Source of the DNA: Strigamia acuminata
Taxonomy: Eukaryota; Arthropoda; Chilopoda; Geophilomorpha; Linotaeniidae
DNA length: 64,000 nucleotides
Assembly: GCA_949358305.1 (NCBI GenBank)
Contig: OX442323.1
Location: 9,548,001 to 9,612,000 of the forward strand
Direction: 5' to 3'
Position numbers and translations under genes: made by a program. Below, one piece after another: positions 1 through 13,333 of this stretch. How positions within the stretch are numbered: the stretch's first letter is position 1; each line of letters begins with the position of its first letter. The notes below the pieces were generated by a model. It made no database searches and was not told where the DNA came from. It was given only the letters and a program-made list of their open reading frames with translations.

Positions 1-3776
<3,776 letters not shown>

Positions 3777-4523
3777 AGCTGAACCGGCAGGCAGCGTCCG
3801 AATCCAGTGGACGACATTGAACAGCCGCTGTTGGTTGACTCCCACCACCTCCAATCTCACTTTGAGCTGGAGGTTCGAGGGGCTTTTCAAACCCCTTTAA
3901 CTTAGTACTCTCGGTGAGCTGTAGTCAATCCTCTGATCTTTACTCAACAAAAAAAATACAAAATACAAAAAAAAACATTAAAAAAAATGGTGTTAATGCA
4001 TATTTAAATTGATAAGAAAAAAAAATCATGCTTTGACATTTGTTTACTTATTTTTGTTTTCCTTTTTCTATTATTTTACTGTTTTTTTTAACCACTGGAT
4101 AATAGCACATTTTTAACATGGTCAGTTTTCAGATTTGTCACTATTTATGTATAAAAAAAAAACAAAAAACAAGTGAAACGAAAAAAGTAACGCGAAATTG
4201 TTGTTGTTATATCTAACGAACCTGTGGAGTGTAAGAATGCAATTCCAATCCTTTTGATCCTCACTGATGAAATAATAATAATAATAAATAATTTTCTGTA
4301 TGTACATAGGGCTGCCGATGAAAGATTGTGTAAAGTGTGCTACTATTAACATTAAAATTATTTGGATGACCTTTCTCGACCTTCAATTTCTTGTATAAAT
4401 TTTGTTTCTCGATTGTATATATACAATAAGTTAAGAATCGAATTTGCTCATTTTTACTGGATCTCTTGAGTTTTTTTTTCTTTCTTTTTTGTAACTCCTA
4501 GAGGATTAGAAATTTGCAACAAA

Positions 4524-4555
<32 letters not shown>

Positions 4556-5128
4556 ATTACAATATTTGGTGAATTCTTTTTTCTTTTCCGTTTTGTGACA
4601 AAAACTGCGGCTTTCTGTGACAAGTTGTACATCGGTTGCGCATTTTTAAACTGCCAATTTGTCGATTTACGAGGCCTTAAGACCTTTTCTTTTTTCTTTT
4701 TTCTTTCTTTTTAAACGGAAAATGGATGGACTGAAAGCTAACTGCAGCTGTGCAATTCTGTGCTTTTTTTATTTTTTATTTTTTATTTTTATTGTTTATT
4801 TTATTTTTTATTTTATTTTGGTTGATTGTGAACGTGGGTTTTTATTTTTGTTTTAATCGTGTTCTTGTAGTTCGTCTCCGTTCTGAAACGTGATTTTTCT
4901 GTATTCGTTATTTTTGAGCAATAAAAATAATTGAAAAGAAAAGAGAAAAGAATGTTGTGGTGGATCGATTGCACGGTGCTGCCATCTGTCGACGAATCGC
5001 CGAACCGAAACTTGCGGTTGTTTATTTTTATTTCAATTTATTTTACATCTGTTGGTGCCGCCGTGCCGTCGTGCCGTCGACGCCCTCGCACAAATCCTCC
5101 TCCATATCATTCGCAAATCAAGGCCGAG
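3777..5128. other. USP7 3' UTR and intergenic stretch before BAIAP2
   Basis: AT-rich sequence with no supportable gene. It holds an (AAT)n tract at about 4528-4555, long T runs, and AATAAA-type signals near 4919-4926. The stretch from about 4930 to 5128 should contain the promoter and 5' UTR of the downstream gene. Confidence 0.6.
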
Positions 5129-7562
5129 ATGTCAGAACCCGAGGATCTAACAAAATTGGTCGATTCGTGTTACAAGGTAAAGGAATTTAAAGCGAAATAA
5201 TTTTTGCTCCAGTATTGATTAAATCTCCATCTCTGGAGATGTCGCTGGATGCTGATGCACGGCTGATGCAGCGCGACTCGCTCGCTCGTTCGGTTACCCG
5301 CATTCCCACCTTTAACCGAAAATGCGTTTAATGTCCGCATGCTAAGCAGTTGTTAACGATACCTCACGTATTTGAATGAGTATTAAAATTCAACACGCAT
5401 GGGCGAGTTCATTTGCACTTTTTGCGGGGAAAAGAAATAAATAAATAAAACATAAATAAATAGATAAATAAAATGTGGTTTAAAAATTTTTTTTTTTTTT
5501 AGAATATCTTGGATAAATTCAATCCTGGTGCACGACAGCTTATTTCGGCTGGAAAAATTTATTTAAAAGCATTGCAAGGTAACGTAATTATAATAAATTA
5601 GCGTTTAATATTTGTAAATTGTGTTAATTTTAAAGCGGCATCGGTTGCGGCGAGGGGTTACGTGGATTCCCTGGTCCGTTTAGCTCGCAACGCTCAACAA
5701 GCGACGTGGGCAGGAGCGTCGGATGTTGGTAAAGATAGCGGAGCAATTTGAGCGATTTTCCTCTCGGAACAATTGGTTTTTTGTTTGCCAGGCACAGCTC
5801 TGATGCAGATGGTTGATGTGTATCGGGAAGTTCAAGCCCAACATCTCAATTTGGTAATTTAATTCATTTATTTGATTGATTTGAATAAATTGTTTAATTG
5901 ATTAATTAATTCTTGCGCAGCTGGAAGCTTTCTATGTAGATTTGCTTCTTCCTTTGGAGTCAAATTTAGAAAAAGACACCAAAGTGGTGCAATCGGAACA
6001 GAAGAAGTTCCTTCAGCAGCAGAAGACGAGGCAAGAGGCGTACGTTAAGGCTGCGAACACGGTGAAGAAGTTGCGCAAAAAGAGTCGCTCGGGTCGGCTG
6101 AGCGCGACGCTCGACAAAGAACTCAAAGTGACTGACAAACTCAAACTATTATTACGATCAATCTTTATAATTACAAAAACAACGCGCACTAGTTGCAGGC
6201 ACTTGAAGGCGAACGCGAGCGTCTGGAAACGTTTTCGGAGCTAAGTCTCCATACCGTAAGTGGGTTAAATTTAAAGTCGATCGATTCCGATTTAGAGAAA
6301 TTTGAAGAGAATCAATTTTCAGGCGATCACTCAAGAAAGGCGTCGCTACGGGTTCGTTTTGGAGCGACAATGCTCGCTGGCTAAACATTGCCTGGCCTAC
6401 CACAACAAAGTAAATTGCAAATTGACACAATTGAACATGGATTGACACAAATTGACAGGGACAGAAGTTCTTCCAAGAGAAGTTGAACGACTGGGAGCGG
6501 GTGGCGCGCAGCAGAGAGCGACTGCCGATCGCCGTGGAAGCCAAGTTCCAAGCCAAAGTGCAGGAAAATGGAGAAAGACGAAGCTCGTTCGCGGCGGCGA
6601 TGCGCAAGACGAAAAGCATGGACGTGAGTTGCATGGACCTGCGGTGCGCGCCTCCGACTGCGCACTTGTCGCGCGCCAAATCCGATTTCGACCTGAGCGC
6701 GTCGCACCCTTCGCTCGGTCCAGGTTTGAAACGCACAGGATAAATAAATTTAAATTTTTAACAAATAAGTTCAATTAATTGATTTGTGTTTAGAGCGCAA
6801 TCTCAATGAAGGGAGTTTTCAACATTTCTCGCTCGAGTCGGGCCCCGACTGGTGGTGCGGATTGGCGGACGGCAACGCCAGACCGCGCAGCTCCGCCACC
6901 GCCAACAACGACGAGCCGCTGCGCCGAAGTCGCGCCAGGGCGCTCTATTCGTACCTGTCGAGTGGCGACCACCAGCTGAGTTTCCACGAAGGCGACCTCA
7001 TCGCGCTCATTGGCCAGAGGAACAAGGGCTGGCAGTACGGGGAGAACCTGCGCAGTCGCAGATGCGGCTGGTTTCCCGTCGCGTACACGGAACCGGTTCC
7101 GCTCGAAGAATTGGACGAGTCGGCCAAGTGAGATCACGCTCACTTAATTTAATTTCAATTTATATTAAAATTGTTAATTTTTGCAGCTCTCCCGTGGAAA
7201 ACCGTCGCGTTTACGAGCTGGACTTGGCCGGAGCGGGCGTCCATCGCAGCCCGCCGATGGCATCCGGGGAAAGACGGCCGGCGTCGATGTTCGTCGAGGG
7301 GAGTTTGTCCCGCGCGTCCAGCGTCGGCAAGGGCTCCGATCATTCAGGTTCGTCGTCAGGGAAGGACTTTGGCCGCGCTACGTCGCCGTCTCCCGACTCC
7401 AAGGCCAAAGGGGCCATGAGACGAGTCGGGCGCAGCTTCACGTCCCCCGTGCCGCTCCTGGTCGTGGCTCGGCCTCCCGTGCCAGCAGCGCCGGACCAGG
7501 GCGCTGTCAGCGTCCACGGCAGTGCCGACAGCGGCATCAATCAACAAGAGCAATCCAGATGA
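5129..7562 (+). CDS. BAIAP2: I-BAR/SH3 adaptor, IRSp53 (BAIAP2) family
   Basis: Membrane-bending adaptor that links Rho GTPases to actin in filopodia (family knowledge). About ten exons. ATG is at 5129 (MSEPEDLTKLVDSCYK, exon to 5176), next exon 5503-5579, and the last exon ends at TGA 7560-7562. The N-terminal 230 or so residues form the IMD/I-BAR domain, with the family patterns NPGARQLISAGKIYLKAL and QQQKTRQEAYVKAANTVKKLRKKS. After a Ser-rich linker comes one SH3 domain (RARALYSYLSSGDHQLSFHEGDL ... GWFPVAYTEPV, about 6930-7095). The Ser/Pro-rich tail (GSADSGINQQEQSR) shows no WH2 motif and no PDZ-binding end, unlike some vertebrate isoforms. The 3' end is 150 nt from the convergent HEXD stop. 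Confidence 0.92.
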
Positions 7563-7712
7563 TCGATTCGTTAATTGAATTGAATCGTTGATTGATTGAT
7601 CGATTGTTTGTTCGTTTGTGCGTTGCTTTTCGTGTTATTCGTTTGTCGTTTGATTAAAATGGAAAAGAAAAAATATTTATTTTTAATTTAATTTTTAATT
7701 TAAATTTAATGT

Positions 7713-9670
7713 TCAAATTTGCAATTGGGGACGAGTACGCGCACCCTTTGCGAGTAAGGAATGTACATTTCTTTCAATGGCGTTGACTTCGTTCAGAGTG
7801 GGCTCGACGTGTTGCATCATCCACTCCTTGACGGTTCGTGCGTGGAAAATGGACGAGAGTTGGATCTCGAGTTGACCATTTAACTCTTGCATGTTTTTAC
7901 TCAACCTGCAACGGCGGTTAGTGGAGGTTAGGTTAGCTCAAATTGTTGGCGTATTTTGCAATTCATTTCTCGCCTGCAACATTCGGCTTGGACGAATTCC
8001 ACGTGCAGCGGGTTGGTGTAGCTGCACTGAACACTGAACGGCGAAAACCAGCCGACGAAACTGTCGCTGCTTTTCAATTTGGACAGTAGAAACATTTGAT
8101 CGACCATCGCGTTGACGCTCAGGTAGAGTTCGCTACCTGGGAACGAGAACGAGATCGAGACGGACGTGTCGAGTTGAAGAGGTCTGTATGAAAAAGAACA
8201 AATATATTTATTTTTAAATTGATTTTGGGTAATGTAAGTAATTGAAGCAAACTTTGGCGACGATTCCAGTTGGATTTTCTCATCCGATCCGAGCAATTTC
8301 GACGCTTTCACGTGGACCACATCGTCAAATTCTCCTGTTTAGACGAGACGAGAGATAAAATATGAATGAATTTGAATGAATTTGAATGAATTTAAGCACC
8401 GGCAATGAGCGTCTGCAAACACACGACTAGACTGGGCACCGCGGCCGGAAGGAGCTCGCACAGAACGGAATAGTGGTCGTAGCGCTGCCAGCCCGTTAGC
8501 GCCAGCCCGCGGAACGAGGCGAATCGGTTGGCGTGTTTGTTCATCTGCTGCAGCCAATTGAGGTGATTGTGCAGGTGGTGTTTGACGTCGGGGACACATT
8601 GCGCCACTCCGCTCGCGCCTTTGAACGCGGACGCCGCCCAAATGTTGGGGAACACCGCCGCGTATTTGTTCCACAGCTCTGCAAATTGCCAATTTAAGTT
8701 AATTTAATTTAATTTAAATTAATTAAGTCACCGTCGGGTAAGTAGAAATTGGTGGACAAATAAGACCAGACCATCGGCTCGATCAAGGAGCCGAGGTTGT
8801 GCGATTGCAGTTGAGTTTGATGCACGTTGCGAATCATGTCGTCCCAGGCGATGACGGACAGCTCGGGTCGCAGCGAGCGCGTGTATTTGGCCGTTTGACT
8901 CAGGTGGTTGAGATAAACTTGTTCTTTGCTCCATTTGCGGGTCGCCATGAGTCCGACGCATCGGCTGCACTCGGCCAAGTGCCAAACCTGATTCGATCAA
9001 TTTTATTTTCAATTTAAAAGTGCACGTGACATTTTCAATACAAACTTCGTCGGCGCCGATGTGCAGCCAGCGACAGTGCGAGTGTATTTGCAGCATTTGG
9101 TCGATCATTTCCTCTATCAAGATCCGGGAATCCGGATGAGTTGGACAGAGCACGTTCGGGTATTTGTCAATTTCGCGCAGGTGGTGAAATTTTTCATGTT
9201 TCAATACAAACTATTAGACACGTATAAGTTTTTCGTTTTTTTTTTATTAAACTCAATGACATCACCTCAAAATGGCCGATTGATTGAATTAAAGGAATGA
9301 CGAGCAGTTCGTTTTTGGATGCCAATTGGAGAATGATTTTGATTTCATCAACGCTGTACGCTTCGGGTTGAGCGAGAATCTTCAAGTCTCCCCAGTAGGG
9401 AAACGTGTCTTCGTATTCTATCAGCAAGCCTGTCGCTCCGACAATTTTCAAGTAAGAAAAAAGCTGAAAGATAAATAAATAAATAAAAAAAAAAAGATTT
9501 TTAAAAAAAAAATCAAAATGCAACCTTTTCGAAATAAGATATTTTAGGCGGAGCGCCCTTTAGGTCCAAGTGGACGAGCCTGGCGAGTGATTATTCATTT
9601 AATAATTACCGTAAATAATTAATAACCGGTATTGGGTATTGGCCGTTTACCTATGGCCTTCGGTTGTCAT
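7713..9670 (-). CDS. HEXD: Hexosaminidase D (GH20 family)
   Basis: Beta-N-acetylhexosaminidase of the nucleocytoplasmic GH20 branch. The start is ATG 9668-9670: a 20-nt exon (MTTEGH) is joined across a short intron to RLVHLDLKGAPPKISYFEK. An upstream ATG only ten codons' reach away is closed by an immediate stop. Visible motifs are LLIEYEDTFPY, IPLIQSIGHFE and the catalytic Asp-Glu pair in LHIGADEVCIEN (about 9045), followed by WHLAECSRCVG and IAWDDMIR. The C-terminal exons (SSIFHARTVKEWMMQHVEPTL) end at the stop 7713-7715. There is no signal peptide, as expected for HEXD and unlike lysosomal HEXA/B. It is head-to-head with CYBC1, 135 nt between start codons. Confidence 0.93.
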
Positions 9671-9805
9671 CTTTTTGTTTTCATCTAGTGTTCCAGTACA
9701 TTTGTGAATGTCCGGTTTGGATGCACAACTCGACTGGAAAAGGTTTTATTCTTTTTCCGGTGATGGTAGGGCGTGTGATGACATTAATAACATGCTGGAA
9801 CCACG

Positions 9806-10588
9806 ATGTACATGCACGTTGTCAGTTCCCAGGAGGATTATCTGCATTTAAGTAAAACGCCGAGGTTTCAATCATTCAGTACATTCGTTGGTAAAATTCA
9901 ATGTTTGCACCCGTTATTTGCTCTTTTTTATTCATCAGTTTTTTCTACAGGCATTTTTTCTTTGGGTTTGGGCGCATCTTTTTACGGACCGGGTGAGAAA
10001 ACGCGACTGCGCCATTGATTAAATAAAACTATTTTTATTTTTTATTTTTTTTAATTTATTAAATTTATTTTAGATTCATTATGGATTAAATTGATGTACG
10101 TGGTCGGGGCTGCGGTTTTGGGTTTGACTTTCCTCGATGAATGGGAGGCAAGTATTTGCAAAATTAATTTAAATTTAAATTGTAATTTTAAATAGTAAAT
10201 TTAAATTTTGTGGATTTAGGATTTTGTGGCGGACAGATGGAAGAATTCGTTGATTTTACGCCGTGCGACGATTTTTCAAAAACTATTGGGCCGAAGCGAG
10301 ATGCGAGGCTTGAATTTATCCATTAGCGACGTGATCGGCGTGAGAACTAACCATGAGCAGGTGCCGCGAGTAGTGCTGGTGTTGTCGTCGGGAATGCAAG
10401 TTGCAATCTCGGAAACTCCAACGAACGCAAACAGGAGCGAAATAGAAATGGCCGCTGCGAAAATCGAGGCGTTTTTCAAACTCAACCGAATCGAAAACAT
10501 GGAAAAGAAGCCCGAGCAAAACGAATCGAGCTCGACGACCGATTCCGAACACGAAGCGGACGTCCAAGTCGTAACGTCGCTTCATTGA
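9806..10588 (+). CDS. CYBC1: Cytochrome b-245 chaperone 1 (Eros)
   Basis: ER membrane protein that in mammals stabilises the NOX2/p22phox heterodimer (family knowledge). Four coding exons. It starts MYMHVVSSQEDYLHLSKTPR, like human CYBC1. Two short hydrophobic stretches follow (GIFSLGLGASFYG and KLMYVVGAAVLGLTF), then the family LDEWED segment. The C-terminal soluble domain (GMQVAISETPTNANRSEIE) ends in an acidic Ser/Glu-rich tail, with TGA at 10586-10588. The third intron (10148-10219) uses a GC donor, GAG|gcaagt. Function in an invertebrate is inferred only, since this animal may lack the mammalian phagocyte context. Confidence 0.88.
10148..10219 (+). other. GC-AG intron in CYBC1
   Basis: Joining codon GAG at 10145-10147 to GAT at 10220 gives DEWED, as in the family. 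No GT donor fits. The donor is gcaagt with G at the last exon base, the usual form of GC-AG introns. Confidence 0.8.
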
Positions 10589-10705
10589 GAATCATTGACC
10601 ACCAAATACAAATCTCATCGTTTTTGCTTCTTATTTTGATACTAATTTGTATAATTTATGAATACTAAGCAATATTTATTGATAATTAAGTAAATTATTT
10701 ACAAC

Positions 10706-11303
10706 TCAAGAAGCAGCAATTTGTGTAAGCGGACCTTCGAGGTACTCGGCCAACGCTAGTGCCTAGAAAAATGCGATGCATTTAATTTAATTTGATTTGA
10801 TTAGAATGAATTCGATTTCAATGCAAACTTTTGACTTGAGAAGTCCAAAACCAACTGTTTCTTTGGAGTACATGCACAAGAGGAGGTTGGCAACTTGAGT
10901 AATCGCAACTTTTCCTTCCTAAACGATAAAAACAATGGCAATTATACAACGCAATATTTTTTCTTGCGTTTTATCACTTGGCATTCGAGTAAAACGAATT
11001 TGAGTTTGTCCTCGTTGAAGGCGGCTCTCCCATTTTTCTCGTACGCGGTCCAAATGTTGCTGGCGATGGCAGCGGTCACTTGCGCATCTTTGTCGCCGTA
11101 GCCGGAATATGCGAGCAAGGAACCTTCGCTGTTCAGGAGTCTGCGGCGAAATACATGAATAAATAAATAAATTAATGATTAGTCGACTCACGTGATTGAT
11201 AGGATGACAGATCGAATTGTTTTTTTTTTACTTACAAGGTGCTTTGAACTCCGCCAGTATTGGCTTGACTTAGCACTTGAGTGAGTGCTTTAGGCTTCAG
11301 CAT
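10706..11303 (-). CDS. LAMTOR2: Ragulator complex protein LAMTOR2 (p14)
   Basis: Roadblock-fold subunit of the Ragulator scaffold that anchors Rag GTPases and MEK/ERK on late endosomes and lysosomes. About 125 residues, nearly superimposable on the human protein: [18 protein letters not shown] at the start (ATG 11301-11303), then [37 protein letters not shown], and C-terminus [10 protein letters not shown] with TGA at 10706-10708. Split by three or four short introns. It lies tail-to-tail with CYBC1, 117 nt between stops. Its upstream side faces ATPAF2, but a DIRS element now separates the two. Confidence 0.96.
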
Positions 11304-11663
11304 GATTTCACCAATCACAGTTTCAGGTGAGTAATTAGAAGGAAAAAAGAAAAGTTAATTTCAAGTGTCCGGCTGTATCTGCACTGCGTCGTTCTGCCGT
11401 TAGAGGGGAACGTAATCGTAGTTCTGCACAGGAGATACACAGGCACATCCAATCATGGTTCTTCTCCTTCTTTGTTATGATAAATCTGTTTAATTTTAAT
11501 GCACTAATGTTAGTACATATCAAATTATCAAATAAAACAAATAAATTCGTTTTGAATAACTCTGAATAATACGCCGAAACCGCTACTCCATCTCTGATTA
11601 TTCCTACGAACTTGTACAGTTCGGACGAAATCCAATAGATGGCGACTATTTTTTAACATGTGA
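11304..11663. promoter_or_regulatory. LAMTOR2 upstream region, left part of the interrupted LAMTOR2/ATPAF2 promoter
   Basis: 360 nt without a supportable ORF between the LAMTOR2 start codon and the DIRS right end. It should hold the LAMTOR2 promoter. At 11631-11645 it contains TCCAATAGATGGCGA, a reasonable match to the CTCF core (CCANYAGRKGGC), 19 nt from the transposon end. Confidence 0.5.
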
Positions 11664-11786
11664 AATGTAATCTCGGCTGAACGAAGTGAAGCGGAGCGAA
11701 GCGGAGCGAACGAGTGAAAGCCGATAACATTCACTCGTGTAATTGGAGGTTTAACAGGAGATGGCGCTACTAGTCGGGTTACGTCA
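11664..11786 (+). repeat. Right inverted terminal repeat of the DIRS element
   Basis: Shares the 34-nt block ending GGGTTACGTCA with the left repeat in opposite orientation. It carries a longer outer part with direct GAAGCGGAGC repeats (about 11688-11712) whose complement recurs at 11976-12071. Confidence 0.85.
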
Positions 11787-11975
11787 GTCTTAAAAGCTAT
11801 CCTGGAAAAAAGGAAGTGAAGGACAAAATGGAGTCGACGAAATCAACGGTGTTGACGGTAAGCGTGATTTTCGTTCATTTTTAAACATTTAGAACGCTAG
11901 GTAGTGATTGAAAACGAATTAGTTTGTGTTAGATGGAGCTTAGATAATTTAGTTGTGACAAGGGAGGTCGGTGGG

Positions 11976-12102
11976 TCCTGTTAAACCTCCAATTACACGA
12001 GTGAATGTTATCGGCTTTCACTCGTTCGCTCCGCTTCGCTCCGCTTCACTTCGTTCAGCCGAGATTACATTCACTCTTAGTAATCTCCGGCTAAACAGGA
12101 GA
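11976..12102 (+). repeat. Internal complementary region of the DIRS element
   Basis: 11976-12071 is the reverse complement of the right end (11664-11759), and about 12069-12102 is the reverse complement of the left end (16481-16514). The two halves meet at ATT, the inferred circle junction. Confidence 0.88.
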
Positions 12103-12199
12103 CTTGAAAGGTAACTTTTTTCCATAGGATAAAAATAAAAATGTTTTGGAAAAAACAAATTTAACAATTTTTCAGTTTAATCATTTTTTATTTATGAAT

Positions 12200-13333
12200 T
12201 TATTTTGGAATTGGTCTGTTTAGGACTGATTCCTGAAAAGCATTGTGGTTGACAATTGTTTTGTTGTAGAACCTCGCGAATGTTTGTTCGGAGGTCCAAC
12301 CGGCAACACCTAATATTTGTTGTACCGGAATAACACTGGCGGCTGCGCTGGTGGCCGCAGCTCGCGTCGAATGAGCACCAAACTCTTGACCGACGCCGAT
12401 CTTTTTTAAAAAATCCTTAATCCATCGTCGCACAGTATCTTTGGTAGGTGCGGCATGGGGTGGTTGTAATTTTAAGAACAAACCATCGTCCTTGCGTAAC
12501 GGATTTGTTTTGGCCAAAAAATCCATCAGGGCCTTGAAAGGGCAGATGGCCCGTTCTTGCAAATAAGGGGCCACTCGAAATACAGTATGGTGTCCAACAC
12601 GAGAATGCTTGTGTAAAGTTTTCGGGTTGAAAATGACCGCGTCAGTTGAGACTGTCATCTCCGAAATTTTAAAACTTTGCAGCGAGCTGACCCTGGCAGC
12701 AGTTGTTAAAGCCAGCAGCATGAGCAGTTTTTCTTGGAGTTGTCTCCAATCGAGATCATCATGCGGCCAGAGTTTTCGCAGGGCGTTCAGAGCTAGGCCC
12801 ACGTCCCAAGTGGCCACATAACGTGGTAAGTTCGGCCTTAAATTATTAACTCCTTTTAGAATTCGGGCGATACGATCATCAGCTCTAATTGACGGGTCAA
12901 TGAAGCCTGCGGCGGTGATGGCCGCTAAACTTCCCGAAATGGAGGAGTGTGACAAGCCTTCATTGAATCTTGAGGCGATGAAATTTGCGGTATTGACGAG
13001 CGTTAAACGATAGTTTGGGTCAAGACTGGGAGGGAGTGGATTGGAATAAGGTGACCCTTCACCAGAAAATTCCGTCCACCTCTTAATTCCCGCCGTGTAC
13101 GTTCTGACAGTTGTCGATCTCCACCCGGCCGAGTACAAGTTGGCAGCGTCCGGCGAAAAGCCTCCTGCGATGAGGTCACTCCACTGACTTTGCAGCCAAG
13201 GAGCTGCAGGGCCTGGAGAGGAAACTGGGCCTCTGGTTGATGAACCAACATCAGATGTTCTGGGGCCGGAAAGGACACTGGTACTGCGACCAGGCAGTCC
13301 AACAGTGGTACAAACCACGCTTGTGAGGTCCAT
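12200..13333 (-). CDS. DIRS tyrosine recombinase (YR)
   Basis: 377-aa ORF starting at ATG 13331-13333. It shows the tyrosine recombinase catalytic pattern: first Arg in TAARVSSLQSF, the H-x-x-R box in GAHSTRAAATSAA, and GW followed by the Tyr nucleophile in GWTSEQTFARFYNK near the C-terminus. This enzyme inserts the circular cDNA in DIRS elements. The first 331 nt overlap the Gag-Pol ORF in another frame, so translation probably uses re-initiation, frameshifting or an internal start. The true N-terminus is uncertain, because the first 60 residues are Ser/Gly/Pro-rich and may be only partly used. Confidence 0.88.
   Translation of the reverse strand: MDLTSVVCTTVGLPGRSTSVLSGPRTSDVGSSTRGPVSSPGPAAPWLQSQWSDLIAGGFSPDAANLYSAGWRSTTVRTYTAGIKRWTEFSGEGSPYSNPLPPSLDPNYRLTLVNTANFIASRFNEGLSHSSISGSLAAITAAGFIDPSIRADDRIARILKGVNNLRPNLPRYVATWDVGLALNALRKLWPHDDLDWRQLQEKLLMLLALTTAARVSSLQSFKISEMTVSTDAVIFNPKTLHKHSRVGHHTVFRVAPYLQERAICPFKALMDFLAKTNPLRKDDGLFLKLQPPHAAPTKDTVRRWIKDFLKKIGVGQEFGAHSTRAAATSAAASVIPVQQILGVAGWTSEQTFARFYNKTIVNHNAFQESVLNRPIPK

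Noticed and set aside
3780-3960. Possible tRNA or small RNA after the USP7 stop (GAGGTTCGAGG motif)
   Set aside because: No cloverleaf could be drawn around the motif. It is probably 3' UTR.
6158-6774. Long minus-strand ORFs opposite BAIAP2
   Set aside because: Shadows of the I-BAR exons on the plus strand. No independent splice signals or similarity.
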